Shown here: piece after piece, positions 17,788 to 26,485 of the stretch
How the letters are laid out: each line of letters begins with the position of its first letter
Position numbering within the stretch: the first letter of the stretch is position 1
Position numbers and translations under genes: made by a program
DNA from: Leptolyngbya sp. FACHB-261
Lineage (GTDB): Bacteria; Cyanobacteriota; Cyanobacteriia; FACHB-261
Direction of reading: 5' to 3'
DNA: 64,000 nt
Assembly (NCBI RefSeq): GCF_014696065.1
Contig: NZ_JACJPL010000013.1
Span: forward strand, 124,001-188,000
The notes under the pieces: generated by a model
The model's database searches: none
The model's input: only the letters and a program-made list of their open reading frames with translations
Told to the model about the DNA's origin: nothing

Positions 17788-18470
17788 GACAAGAACTCCA
17801 AAAATTTGAGGGCAATAGAGCCTTTGACCCCTATTCAGGGCCGAGAAAGGTAGGTGATAAACTGCCCCCTAGCCGCCAGGCTGGTGTTAACAACCTGGCG
17901 GTTAGTTCCCCAGAGTTTGGTTAAGACCCTGGGGGACGCCTAGGGGTCCAGTTGCCTGCGTTGAAAGGTAGCAGGGACTTACCGCTGGAGTCAAGTAGGC
18001 AGCGCAAAAAAGATCTGTGTGTTGCAGCTGACCAAGCGAAGTAGCACTGAAACTTAGTTTCAGTCCCGTTTCACTCCACTAATTTTTTCTGCCCAATCAG
18101 AAAGAGGTAGGATCTAAGAGGATAAATTTCATTCTGCATATAGCCAAATAGCTCTTTTGGTCGTAGCACATCTTCAAGAAACATCAAGTTGTCTATCTAC
18201 CTCAGATTTAGAGATACTAGTCCGCGAAGAGAGGTAATATTCCCGGAAAAAATGCTGAACTTTCTAGTCAATTCCTTAGGCAAAGGTTAATATTCGAATA
18301 ATCTAGCAGCCTAATTGCTGAACTCAGAAATTGACTTAAAAACTGCACCGGAACGAAGTTTATCTATGGGCGAGTACAGAGGTTATTTTCATCTAGTGTA
18401 TGGAATCGTTCGGTGTGCATCCCGTCTCCTAGGCTCTTTTCTACAGTAGAAGTGTATAAGATAATCTGGC
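17788..18470. other. Gene-free stretch with two strong hairpins
   Basis: Two adjacent hairpins occur: CCGCCAGG/CCTGGCGG (17873-17880 with 17894-17901) and GTTCCCCAG/CTGGGGGAC (17905-17913 with 17929-17937). No long T-tract follows on either strand, so a structured leader of 17419-17787 or a small RNA is more likely than a terminator. I see nothing else clear up to 18470. Confidence 0.5.
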
Positions 18471-19494
18471 ATGAAAAAGACGAAGAAACAACATTATGTT
18501 CCCCAATTCTACTTAAGACGTTTTACCGTTGATGGAAAACGGTTATACATATTCGACAAGTTGAAAGGCGAGGTTCGTGGACCAGAAAACATAGAAAATG
18601 TTGCCCAAGAGCGGTTTTTTTTACGACTTGCCATTATGCGATATCCCTAGTGAAGCTGGTGTTGACCAAAACTCCCAGTTTATAGAAAAAGCGCTTAGCG
18701 TCATGGAAGCAGAATTTGATGCCGCAATTGAGGCTGCACTTCGAGTCGCGCAAGGTAAAGGAGCTAGTTTAGAGGAGCGTGTACTCATGGCACGCTTCAT
18801 AACTGTACAATTTGTACGGACAAGATCATTCCGTAATCGGCTCATTGAGGCGAGGACGAAGACTCAGGAAGCAGTTTTCAATACTGTATTGCAATTACTG
18901 GCTCCTGATCTTGCAGAAAAGCTTAGTGTAGGAGTCGATTACGATAAAGATACTGCTTCGGTACTTCATGCCCAACAAATGTGGGACACAAGCTTTTTAA
19001 TTAAAGTTGCAACAGGTTTGTGCTATCATCTGTGGTTTGTTGGTATCAACAATACAGACATACCCCTGTACACTTCCGATAGCCCTGTAGTGCTGCAATC
19101 TCACAAAGCAGGGAAGAAACCATCGATTGATCCGCTTGCTGGTCCGGGCCTCACTTTAGCCACAATCCAACTAACATCGAAGCTGCCAAGCCCACTATCA
19201 GAGGGCGTAGAGATAATTTTCCCTCTTACTCCGACCTACGCTCTTTTTATGCTAGAGCACAAGCACTTTCAACACCTAGAAGAAAAGCAAGGCAGGGCAT
19301 TCAGGATGAGCCCAGACGATGTACAAGGCGCTAATGCCTTGCAGGTTTTACAAAGTAATCGACAAATATATAGCGTATCGAATGATTTCGGCTTGGCGCA
19401 AACAATTTGTGCTACGAAGCCGGAGATTTGCAATCCACAAAAGGATACTGTTGGAGTTACAGCAACAATACACAATACTCTTAACTCAAACTAA
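18471..19494 (+). pseudogene. DUF4238 protein gene with a +1 frameshift in a T8 run
   Basis: ATG 18471 opens MKKTKKQHYVPQFYLRRF, the hallmark of DUF4238 (a Lys-rich start then HYVPxFYLRxF). At the run of eight T at 18615-18622 the frame breaks; removing one T joins AQERFF to YDLPLC and gives ~340 aa to the stop at 19494. As read, the first frame ends about 25 bp later. The C-terminal half has IPLYTSDSPV and EIIFPLTP, usual for the family. Function unknown; some members sit in defence loci. Sequencing error, phase variation and true decay are all possible. Confidence 0.75.
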
Positions 19495-19590
19495 TTCCCC
19501 CTCTGTCGTAGGCTTACTGTTTTTCATTTTTATATTCGTCCGTTACTTGTTCCGTCTGGAATTGGCGGCAGGGGATCTTGAACGCTAGGC
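19484..19590 (+). other. Weak attC-like site after DUF4238 gene
   Basis: ACTCAAAC (19484-19491) overlaps the gene's end and GCTAGGC (19584-19590) stands where the repeat cassette begins; CCCCCTCTGTCG pairs partly with GGCGGCAGGGG. The end 7-mers deviate from consensus, so this is tentative. Confidence 0.35.
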
Positions 19591-19700
19591 TGCTCAAGCT
19601 ATAGGTGAGAACATAATCTAGAGCTTGTCTGATGGGATTTGACAAGGTATTGAAGGTTAAACTGGATGGGTTTCGTAGGCACTTTGAGTAGTTGTCAGCA
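19585..19700 (+). repeat. Dispersed cassette repeat, short copy
   Basis: Starts GCTGCTCAAGCTATAGGTGA and shares GAGAACATAATCTAGAGCTT, then an AGGTATTG segment, with the copies at 23151 and 28419. It has no 21-bp tandem units and no open frame, so this cassette is only about 195 bp including its attC. Confidence 0.75.
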
Positions 19701-19786
19701 GTTGAACACTTCAGTGCAGCGGATTGGCAAGCAATCATAGTACTGTATTCAAATTGGTCTGTAACCGCTGACTTTTGCCGTTCGGC
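19701..19786 (+). other. attC-like site
   Basis: GTTGAAC (19701-19707) and GTTCGGC (19780-19786) bound an 86-nt imperfect inverted repeat; CAGTGCAGCGG pairs with CCGCTGACTTTTG apart from unpaired bases. The left arm resembles that of the site at 23863, which follows another copy of the same repeat. Confidence 0.6.
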
Positions 19787-19885
19787 TGCTTACACAGTGT
19801 AACAACTGAAAGAAATCTCGCTTTGCCATAATTGTGGGTGTAGGAAGATATGCGAATGGTAGGCAAGCGAGGAGTGCGATCTACA

Positions 19886-20260
19886 ATGCAATCAATGTCG
19901 CAAATCGAAGCTGTCAAAACGATGGAGCGTCTTGTAGGGTCGCAGGATTGGCAAGCGGCAACCGCATACTTTACCTCTGACGTTATGTACAAGGTCGGCT
20001 CACGGGAGCCGGTTTACGGTGTAGCAGGCATCCGGGATTACATGGAATGGCAAAACCAATATGCTCTGTGGCAGGGGCACACGCTGCGACTCCAATGGAA
20101 CTACGACGACATTGTGGTGATTGAAGTTGACTCACATTTCATGCGATTGCGTGACCAACGCCCAATTACGATATCATGCACTGACATTTACCGTATGAGC
20201 GGGTTGCAAATCCGCGAATGGCGTGTCTATGCAGATATGTCCCTGTTTTTTGGGGACTAG
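19886..20260 (+). CDS. SnoaL/NTF2-like protein
   Basis: A ~124-aa protein. The pattern is that of an NTF2-like cone fold: MSQIEAVKTMERLVGSQDW (first helix), AATAYFTSDVMYKVGSREP, then YGVAGIRDYM and the strand IREWRVYADMSLF. Such folds serve as small hydrolases, isomerases or binding proteins. The start may be ATG 19886 (GAGGAG 11 bases upstream) or 19895. It lies in the same unit as the GST gene at 20416; no clear attC separates them. Confidence 0.75.
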   Translation: MQSMSQIEAVKTMERLVGSQDWQAATAYFTSDVMYKVGSREPVYGVAGIRDYMEWQNQYALWQGHTLRLQWNYDDIVVIEVDSHFMRLRDQRPITISCTDIYRMSGLQIREWRVYADMSLFFGD

Positions 20261-20415
20261 TAGGCAATTAAGAACGAGATAATTTCTTAAGGTTGAAGTA
20301 GCGAACGGCGTTGACTACGATGAGACGCAACCGAACAACTTTTGCATAAACCTTACTTGATCCCGTGAAATGACCTGTAATCCTTGACTAATTCTAGACG
20401 CAAAGAGGTTTCCTC

Positions 20416-21087
20416 ATGTCTGAGATCGAACTTTATAGCGCGGTTCTTTGTCCCTTCGCCTATCGAGCACGCTTAACTCTAGCCGAGAAACAAGTGCCAT
20501 TTAAGCTAATCGAAATTGACTTACAAAACAAGCCTACCAACTTTGAGGAAATTTCTCCCTATGGTCTAGTACCCTTACTCAAGCATGGCAAGTTCCGCAT
20601 ATGGGAGTCTGCGATTATTAATGAATATCTGGAGGAATCGTTTCCAACCCCTCCGCTATTACCCAAAGACCTGGTGCAACGTGCCCAAGCGCGAATCTGG
20701 ATTAATTTTGCCGATGTTCGGTTGTTTGCAGCCACTCATAAATTGTTGCTCACCCTAGAACCACTACAGCAAGCAGAGGGCGTAGAAGAACTAAGCAAGT
20801 ACTTACAATTTGTTGAGCAAGAGGGATTGCAAAAGTTATCGGCAGAGGAACCTTACTGGTTGGGCGCAGAAATCAGCCTTGTCGATCTGACCTATTACCC
20901 TTGGTTTGAACAAGTCGCAGTATTGGAGCATTTTCGTGGATTTCAATTCCCAAGCGGACTTAATCGCCTAAAAAAATGGTACGAAACCGTCGCCAACCGA
21001 GAATCAGTTCGGGCAATTGCCAAGCCTAAAGAATTTTATCTCAAACACTATGCGCGGTTACAAAGCTCGGCATCGGTGATTTCTTAG
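20416..21087 (+). CDS. Glutathione S-transferase family protein
   Basis: A 223-aa cytosolic GST. The N-terminal thioredoxin-like domain carries LCPFAYRARL with Cys13 in the place of the catalytic Ser/Cys (omega/zeta-like), GLVPLLKHG with the cis-proline, and WESAIINEYLEE, the glutathione gamma-glutamyl site (Glu-Ser). The C-terminal helical domain is complete. Likely roles are glutathione-dependent thiol transfer or isomerisation. Followed 41 bp later by an attC-like site, so it is a cassette gene. Confidence 0.88.
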   Translation: MSEIELYSAVLCPFAYRARLTLAEKQVPFKLIEIDLQNKPTNFEEISPYGLVPLLKHGKFRIWESAIINEYLEESFPTPPLLPKDLVQRAQARIWINFADVRLFAATHKLLLTLEPLQQAEGVEELSKYLQFVEQEGLQKLSAEEPYWLGAEISLVDLTYYPWFEQVAVLEHFRGFQFPSGLNRLKKWYETVANRESVRAIAKPKEFYLKHYARLQSSASVIS

Positions 21088-21128
21088 CATCGTTAGGCAG
21101 AGACGTTAAAAAGTTGGAAGAAATCACC

Positions 21129-21214
21129 GCATAACAAAGTCGATAAAGCAGACTGCGAGAGCCACTAGTGGAGTTGCAGAGAAAACTTGCAGCCGCTTAT
21201 CTTGGTCGTTATGC
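21129..21214 (+). other. attC-like site
   Basis: GCATAAC (21129-21135) pairs perfectly with GTTATGC (21208-21214). Inner arms CGATAAAGCAGACTGC and GCAGCCGCTTATC also pair with one or two unpaired bases. 86 nt. Confidence 0.8.
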
Positions 21215-21336
21215 CTGCAAGTTCTCGGTGGGGACGTGACCGAAAGTTTATCTGTTGGAGGTCAGGAATTAAGCTATCGTGAGATTGTTGGTGAGGCAGT
21301 GCTTTAGGGTTAGTAGTTAGGCAACTAAAACTTGAA

Positions 21337-21792
21337 ATGTCTACTCTGATTCATCGTCGGGTTGAGGAAGCACGTCAAGGCATTAATCCAGCAGTGATTT
21401 GTCGGGTTCCATCAGGCTGGGTAGTGCTTGGCGATGTGCAGTTCTTGCAGGGTTACTCTCTTCTACTACCTGATCCAGTCGTGCCAAGTCTGAATTCTTT
21501 AGCAATGGAGCAACGCACAAGCTTCTTGCAAGACATGACAGTTTTGGGTGATGCTTTGCTTGAGGTTACTGGCGCAGTTCGTATCAACTATGAAATCTTG
21601 GGTAATAGTGAAGCGGCGCTACACGCCCATGTGTTTCCGAGGTTTACAACCGAGCCAGAAGAGAAGCGGCGGAAGCCCGTATGGTTTTACGATTGGGCAA
21701 GTGCGCCTCCACTTGATTTGAAGCGGGATCAGCAATTGATGCGTAAAATTGCGGCATCGATTCAGCAGCGTCAGGAAATTGTGGAGAGTTAA
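21337..21792 (+). CDS. HIT family protein
   Basis: A 151-aa histidine-triad protein, expected to hydrolyse or transfer nucleotidyl groups. The motif reads ALHAHVFPRF: H96 aligns with the nucleophilic middle His and H98 with the third, but the first His of the triad is Ala94. Upstream, WVVLGDVQFLQGYSLLLPDP is the usual core strand pair. The protein lies alone between two attC-like sites, with a 120-nt leader of no obvious function. Confidence 0.8.
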   Translation: MSTLIHRRVEEARQGINPAVICRVPSGWVVLGDVQFLQGYSLLLPDPVVPSLNSLAMEQRTSFLQDMTVLGDALLEVTGAVRINYEILGNSEAALHAHVFPRFTTEPEEKRRKPVWFYDWASAPPLDLKRDQQLMRKIAASIQQRQEIVES

Positions 21793-21815
21793 TAGCACTG
21801 TGGAGCGTCGCGGCG

Positions 21816-21901
21816 GCATAACAACCCGGCTGAAGCAGACTGTTGGGAGCTTTGGTGGGAATATAAAAGTTACTTGCAGCCGCTCAGCTGGAACATTAGG
21901 C
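21816..21901 (+). other. attC-like site
   Basis: GCATAAC (21816-21822) and ATTAGGC (21895-21901) bound an 86-nt element; the usual first G of the right 7-mer is A. Inner arms CCCGGCTGAAGC and GCCGCTCAGCTGG pair. The left arm also resembles the half-site near 25231-25262. Confidence 0.7.
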
Positions 21902-22065
21902 AGCTTCAATTGTCGGTATGGTCGGTAGTTTGAATATCTGTAGCAATGGTTTTAAGTTACTCGCTCTGCCCTTAGGTTAAAGTCGGTAGACTTCGTACGC
22001 GAGGGACAACAAAGTTTGTGCCTACCGAGAATATTAGGAAACTGTTTTCCAACTGGAATAGTAGT

Positions 22066-22947
22066 TCAGTACTTCAAGCTAGCTGCGCCGCCGATCGATT
22101 GTCTGCCATAGAGGATAGCTCCAAAACCAGTAACATACATCAACAAGCTATAAACGGCAGCGGGCACAGCCATGTCGGGATTGTTGAGTAGACCAGCAGT
22201 GATGGCGAGCGCCAACGTTCCATTTTGAATGCCCACTTCAATGGCGATACAGATCTGTTGAGCCAGCGGCAGCCGAAACAACTTTCCAGCAAGAAATCCT
22301 GCTAGCGTTGCCAGTAGGTTGAGCAGCAATGCGCCGACTCCCACCTGCACCAGGAATCCTGGGAGCTTACTGCCTTCTCTTACCAGCAACAGCACAATAA
22401 TCAGCGCTAATAGTCCTACGGCAAGGCGGCTCATTTGCTTTTCTAGGCGACGTGCTGTGTCAGGAAACTGGTGACGAATTGCCATCCCGATCGCTGTAGG
22501 CAACAGCGTGATCAGGAAGATTTGCAGGATGGTAGTGCCAATCGGCAAAGCGAGCGCAGCACTTTTCCCTAGGAAATACTGGAGCGCCAGATTTGTAAAA
22601 AGGGGAATCGTAAACACGGTGATAATGCTGCTGACTGCCGTGAGCGTCACCGATAGAGCAACATCGCCCTTTGCCAGATAGGTAATAAGATTAGAGGAAG
22701 GACCGCCGGGACAGACTGCCAAAACAAGCAGACCCACAGCGATTTCCGGTTGCATGGGAACTACCAGTGTGATCAGGCTCCCAATCAGCGGCAGCAGCAA
22801 TACCTGGCAGACCGTGCCCACTGCAACTGCCTTGGGGTAGCGAGTGATTCGCTTAAAATCTTCTGGAACCAAACTTAGTCCCATACCTAGCATGACAATT
22901 GCTAGAGCCAGGGGCAGTAAAACAGAGGTGAATAAGTTGCTCTGCAT
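22066..22947 (-). CDS. Bile acid:sodium symporter (BASS) family transporter
   Basis: A 293-aa inner-membrane protein with nine to ten hydrophobic segments. Family marks are ALAIVMLGMGLSLVPEDFKR near the N-terminus, the unwound-helix motif VCPGGPSSNLITYLAKGDVA, and IEVGIQNGTLALAI (sodium-site region). Bacterial members import organic anions with sodium; cyanobacterial substrates are mostly unknown. The gene reads against the direction of the array, between attC-like sites at 21816 and 23068, so it must have its own promoter. Confidence 0.9.
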   Translation of the reverse strand: MQSNLFTSVLLPLALAIVMLGMGLSLVPEDFKRITRYPKAVAVGTVCQVLLLPLIGSLITLVVPMQPEIAVGLLVLAVCPGGPSSNLITYLAKGDVALSVTLTAVSSIITVFTIPLFTNLALQYFLGKSAALALPIGTTILQIFLITLLPTAIGMAIRHQFPDTARRLEKQMSRLAVGLLALIIVLLLVREGSKLPGFLVQVGVGALLLNLLATLAGFLAGKLFRLPLAQQICIAIEVGIQNGTLALAITAGLLNNPDMAVPAAVYSLLMYVTGFGAILYGRQSIGGAASLKY

Positions 22948-23067
22948 AAGTGCTAGAAATTGACAACAGGAGAGAATTTGATCTGTTCAGACCAGAAACA
23001 AAATAGCACCCATTGCACCTTAATCTTTACAAATATCATCAGTGAGTATTAATTTCACAAAAGCACT

Positions 23068-23156
23068 GCCTAACAACGCCCATGTACGCCGACCGCCGAG
23101 AGTTAGTTGGCTATGATGCAAAGGTTATCTGCAGCAGGTGATGGGCAGCGTTGGGC
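23068..23156 (+). other. attC-like site
   Basis: GCCTAAC (23068-23074) and GTTGGGC (23150-23156) pair, and AACGCCCATGTACGCC pairs with GGTGATGGGCAGC. 89 nt, one of the clearest sites. The dispersed repeat starts at its crossover point. Confidence 0.85.
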
Positions 23157-23600
23157 TACTCAGGCTATGGGTGGGAACATAATCTAGAGCTTGTCCGCTG
23201 TAATTTGAGAAGGTATTGCTGGTTAACCGTGTAGGCTTCGTTGAGCTGCTCGTTCACGCCCAAGCATCGCCGTAGGTATTTATTACTTTGGAGTACTCAA
23301 AAGCTATTTCCGCGACCGCCGATGTTATTTCCGCTGCCGCGGATGTTATTTCCGAGTACTCAAAAGCTGTTTCGGCGCTCGCCGATGTTATTTCCGTTGT
23401 CGCGGATGTTATTTCGGCGACCGCCAATGTTATTTCGGAGTACTCAAAAGCTATTTCCGAAGTCGCGGATGTTATTTCGGAGTACTCAAAAGCTATTTCC
23501 GCGACCGCCGATGTTATTTCCGAGTACTCCAATGTTATTTCGGCGGTCGCCATTGTTGATTCCAGTCCCGCCTAAGCAATAAATCGCAACAAACTCATAG
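23151..23600 (+). repeat. Dispersed cassette repeat, long copy with 21-bp tandem units
   Basis: The unit begins TTGGGCTACTCAGGCTATGG and shares its first ~130 bp and last ~50 bp with the copy at 28419-28680. The middle (23285-23565) is ~13 tandem 21-bp units of two main kinds, which translate in one plus frame as EYSKAIS- and ATADVIS-like heptads. Because 21 is a multiple of three and the units have few stops, long frames stay open on both strands, so coding is not shown. Copy number differs between the two long copies. Confidence 0.85.
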
Positions 23601-23862
23601 GTAGAACCACAGACGAATTCCCAATTGATCAGTTCAACCGTCGATTCAATCCACAAAACTACTTAACCGAGGAAAAAGAGCACTCCGCCATCCTGAGAAC
23701 AAATCAGTCAAGGAGCATCTATACGCCTCCTAAGCTCTTGCCGACCAATGCTTCAAGAAGCTAGGTCGAAACCGTGTAACGCCCACTTGCTGAGCAAAGC
23801 TTGCCAAGCCTATTCAGAAAGAACATGGAGGCTTACTCCATTCAGATACTGATGTTGCAGCA
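23601..23862. other. Rest of the long repeat cassette, no gene seen
   Basis: Between the end of the 21-bp repeat block and the next attC-like site I find no convincing coding sequence. The start (CAACAAACTCA) is still shared with the 28.6-kb copy; the rest is not. Confidence 0.5.
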
Positions 23863-23948
23863 GCCCGACACTTCACGGTAGCGGACGAACGCGAGCCGCT
23901 GGTGCTGAGTTCAAGGCTCTCTGCCGCCGCTGCGTTTTGCCGTTAGAC
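23863..23948 (+). other. attC-like site
   Basis: GCCCGAC (23863-23869) and GTTAGAC (23942-23948), 86 nt. CGGTAGCGGACG pairs with CGCCGCTGCG. It ends the long repeat cassette and begins the VOC cassette. Confidence 0.7.
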
Positions 23949-24017
23949 TGCTCAAAAAAGCTGCATAAGCGCTTAGAGACAACCATCATCTATAAGTAAA
24001 GCGAGAGATAGACTGCG

Positions 24018-24434
24018 ATGGTTGATGTTGGACTAACTCACATAGCGCTCCCCGTTACAGATATAGAGCAAAGTATTAAATTTTACTCTGTCTACGCTCA
24101 AATGCAGGTTGTTCATCGTCGCATTGACGCAGAAACAGGGATTGCGGTTGTATGGCTTTCTGATCGCACTCGCCCTTTCGTCATTGTTCTCATTCAAACA
24201 AGCTCAGTGCATCCCGTTCTATCTCCCCTTGCACACCTTGGAGTTGGGTGTCAAAGCCGAGAATTTATGGATGCTCTTTGTGAGAAAGCAAAAAAAGAAG
24301 GTGTTCTGCTTCAGGAACCAAAAGATTCTGGATATCCGGTTGGATACTGGGCTTTTTTACGAGATCCAGACGGTCACACACTTGAACTATCTTATGGACA
24401 AGAAATAGGATTAACTGTAAACCAGTCACCATGA
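24018..24434 (+). CDS. VOC family (glyoxalase/bleomycin-resistance-like) protein
   Basis: A 138-aa vicinal-oxygen-chelate protein. It opens VGLTHIALPVTDIEQSIKFY with a putative metal-binding His, and the second half-site ends in FLRDPDGHTLELSYG with His and Glu. Members bind metals or small toxic compounds. The start ATG follows a GCGAGAGATAG leader. Single-gene cassette. Confidence 0.85.
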   Translation: MVDVGLTHIALPVTDIEQSIKFYSVYAQMQVVHRRIDAETGIAVVWLSDRTRPFVIVLIQTSSVHPVLSPLAHLGVGCQSREFMDALCEKAKKEGVLLQEPKDSGYPVGYWAFLRDPDGHTLELSYGQEIGLTVNQSP

Positions 24435-24446
24435 AAATACGCTACA

Positions 24447-24514
24447 TCGGAACACCTCAGTCTAGTCAGTTAGTTGCAAAGGTTGTCTGCCTCCGGTGAG
24501 CTTGGTCGTTCGAC
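24447..24514 (+). other. Weak attC-like site
   Basis: TCGGAAC (24447-24453) and GTTCGAC (24508-24514), 68 nt. The right half (CTGCCTCCGGTGAGC, TTGGTCGTTCGAC) resembles those of clear sites; the left half is degraded. Confidence 0.4.
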
Positions 24515-24614
24515 TGTTCGTTCTGGGTTGAGACAGTGCTTCAAAGTTAACGACCAGTCACACAGTGCTAAGTTGGATTTCTTCAAAGCAAGTATAAAGT
24601 AAAGTGTTGGAATA

Positions 24615-25151
24615 ATGTCGCATTTGCTTCACACTGAACGTTTAAGTTTGCGCTCCTGTCAGATGAGCGATCTAGATGCTGTACACCAGTTATGGAACGA
24701 GGCTGATGTCCGACGATTTCTCTTCGATAATCGACAAATCTCTGTCGAGGAAGCAAAATCGTTTATTGAAACAAGTGTGGTGAGCTTTGCTAGTCATGGC
24801 TATGGAATTTGGCTCTTTTTTGAGCATCAAAGCGCTCAGGTAGCAGGGTTTTCAGGTCTGCTGCATTCACTACAAGGTTCACCGAGTCTAATTTTTGGCA
24901 CACGGCCTCAACTCTGGGGAAGGGGATATGCCAAGGAAGCTACACTTTCTATACTTCGCTACGCATTTGATGCGCTTGGATTGGAGAGAGTAGAGGCAGA
25001 CGTTGATGAGCCTAACAAAGCGTCGATTCGAGTGCTTGAGGCATTGGGAATGTCTCGAACTCGTAGAGCGATCGTCAATGAGCGTCCATTGCTTTACTAC
25101 GAAATTCAAACTTGGGGAAAAGCAGAAAGTACGAAGCTACCAGCAACCTAA
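24615..25151 (+). CDS. GNAT family N-acetyltransferase (RimJ/RimL-like)
   Basis: A 178-aa acetyltransferase. It starts LLHTERLSLRSCQMSDLDAV, typical of RimJ/RimL-type members, and the acetyl-CoA loop is RPQLWGRGYAKEA, close to the usual R/Q-x-x-G-x-G/A. VEADVDEPNKASIRVLEALG is the conserved motif B region. The acceptor (protein N-terminus, ribosomal protein or small amine) is unknown. The stop codon lies within the following attC-like site. Confidence 0.88.
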   Translation: MSHLLHTERLSLRSCQMSDLDAVHQLWNEADVRRFLFDNRQISVEEAKSFIETSVVSFASHGYGIWLFFEHQSAQVAGFSGLLHSLQGSPSLIFGTRPQLWGRGYAKEATLSILRYAFDALGLERVEADVDEPNKASIRVLEALGMSRTRRAIVNERPLLYYEIQTWGKAESTKLPAT

Positions 25152-25233
25152 CAATTAAGCTGCACTAGAACGTACCCATCGGATCAGTCGGGTTGCAAAG
25201 TTTATCTGCGTCCGGTGAGCGCAGCCGTTAGGC
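25146..25233 (+). other. attC-like site
   Basis: ACCTAAC (25146-25152) and GTTAGGC (25227-25233), 88 nt. AGCTGCACTAG pairs with GAGCGCAGCC. A half-length attC remnant (about 25231-25262, ending TTTAGGC) directly abuts it. Confidence 0.85.
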
Positions 25234-25305
25234 ATCACAACCCAGCTGGAATGCAGTTTAGGCAAAGTAGGGCGAAGCCTTTCGCCCATATAACGGAGGT
25301 AATAG

Positions 25306-25496
25306 ATGTCCCAAACTGAACGAAGGCTGCAAGACCTTGGAATCGTTCTCCCGCAGCCACTCCAACTGCCACCCGGAGTTGTCTTTCCCTTCTCTTGGGT
25401 TCGGATCGTTGGCACGAGGGCACTGATCTCTGGGCGTGGACCTGTCAACCTAGATGGAACAATCGCCCAACCTCTGTTGAACTTCATCCGAATGAC
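25306..25496 (+). pseudogene. RidA family gene cut off at an attC-like site
   Basis: A ribosome site GGAGGTAATAG precedes MSQTERRLQDLGIVLPQPLQ, and WVRIVGTRALISGRGPVNLD is a good RidA/YjgF N-terminal domain. RidA proteins deaminate reactive enamines. Similarity stops after about 58 residues (DGTIAQP), and the frame then runs into the attC-like site at 25497. The C-terminal half with the trimer's catalytic Arg is missing, so the product should be inactive. Confidence 0.7.
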
Positions 25497-25589
25497 ACCT
25501 AACAAACACATGCAGCGGAGCCCGCAAAGTGAATTCCGTATACTTCACACCAGTGCCGTTCGTGCGCCCGGTGATGCCTACCGTTATGC
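25497..25589 (+). other. attC-like site
   Basis: ACCTAAC (25497-25503) and GTTATGC (25583-25589), 93 nt. The end 7-mers pair incompletely, but CATGCAGCGG pairs with CCGGTGATGCC. It terminates the truncated RidA cassette. Confidence 0.65.
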
Positions 25590-25610
25590 AGAAGAAGCTT
25601 GCAGGTCACT

Positions 25611-26117
25611 ATGGAAGCCGATGTCACGTTAACTCCGTTCTCCAGCACCGAGGTCACGTTACTAAGACGTTGGCTAGTGGCTCCCCATGTCGCTGCTTGG
25701 TATCCTGACCCTGAAGACCATGTTGAGTGGGCAGCCAATCCACCAGCCGGTGGTGATCGAGCGCTGATCGCAGTCGGAGGTCAGACAGTTGGCTACGTTC
25801 GATGGCAGGCTGTGTCGCGTGAAATTTTGGATTCAGTTGGTCTTCACGAAATCCCCGCAGGATCGGTTGACGTAGACATTCTCATTGGTGAGCCGGAGTT
25901 TGTTGGTCGTGGGATCGGACCGAAAGCACTCCTGGTATTGTTGTCACAGCTTCGCCAGAGGCGAGATGTCCCGTTGGTTGGTCTGACTACAAGTGTGCAG
26001 AATCTGTTCGCACAGCGCGCCTATACCAAAGTTGGCTTTCGCATTCTGCGAGAATACAGCCCTCCTGGATATGGTCGTTGTTATCTTATGGTCTACAGTT
26101 TCAACGAAGATGCCTAA
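25611..26117 (+). CDS. GNAT family acetyltransferase (aminoglycoside 6'-acetyltransferase-like)
   Basis: A 168-aa acetyltransferase. TLTPFSSTEVTLLRRWLVAP, HVAAWYPDPE, VDVDILIGEPEFVGRGIGPK and NLFAQRAYTKVGFRILREY follow the order seen in AAC(6')-like and siderophore-type GNATs; the acetyl-CoA loop is VGRGIGPKA. Resistance cannot be claimed from this. I start at ATG 25611. The stop overlaps a GCCTAAC 7-mer (26112-26118) that has no matching right half nearby. Confidence 0.82.
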   Translation: MEADVTLTPFSSTEVTLLRRWLVAPHVAAWYPDPEDHVEWAANPPAGGDRALIAVGGQTVGYVRWQAVSREILDSVGLHEIPAGSVDVDILIGEPEFVGRGIGPKALLVLLSQLRQRRDVPLVGLTTSVQNLFAQRAYTKVGFRILREYSPPGYGRCYLMVYSFNEDA

Positions 26118-26485
26118 CACTGCGTTAGTGCGGACGAAACAGTAATTATTGGTGGGCATCCGAGGTGATCTGACGCCGCACAACTTCACCGTCCGCCTGC
26201 TTGTTCACTTCCGTACCCAATTGTATTCGAGTGTCCTGATCGATCGCTCAACCTGTTTTTTAATCCCTGTAAATACCTTCTTCGTGCACATGCACCACAT
26301 CCCTGCAACTTTTTGCCAATGTTTCCGTCTTTTCAGCAGAGCAAACGAAGTAGATAGTTACAATGCGTTGGTTCAGTGGGGTTGAAAACTAACAACTGGT
26401 TCGCCACCTACTTATTAGTCATTACTCTTAGTATCTTTGTCCTCACCATCCTGTGCGTTGCACCCTCTAACAAGAAGTTCATCCC
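26118..26485. other. Gene-free stretch with a long-range inverted repeat
   Basis: GTTAGTGCGG (26124-26133) can pair with CCGCACAAC (26176-26184). The order is inside-out relative to an attC, so I take it as a hairpin or a scrambled site. Nothing else is supported before the VanZ-like gene. Confidence 0.4.

Noticed and set aside
17345-17815. 156-codon minus-strand frame
   Set aside because: It overlaps 17419-17787 in another frame and is rich in Pro, Ser, His and Arg; the 122-aa frame has better composition and pairs with its neighbour.
23285-23565. CRISPR array
   Set aside because: Units are contiguous without spacers and translate as heptads; it is a tandem repeat.
23241-23582. Several long frames on both strands over the 21-bp repeats
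   Set aside because: The repeat length keeps every frame open, so open frames alone do not show coding. I list the block as a repeat.
25155-25511. 118-codon minus-strand frame
   Set aside because: It overlaps the attC-like site and the RidA relic, and its sequence matches nothing.
26112-26184. GCCTAAC followed by a pairing of GTTAGTGCGG with CCGCACAAC as another attC
   Set aside because: The 7-mers are in the wrong relative order and no right-hand GTTRRRY pairs with the left one.
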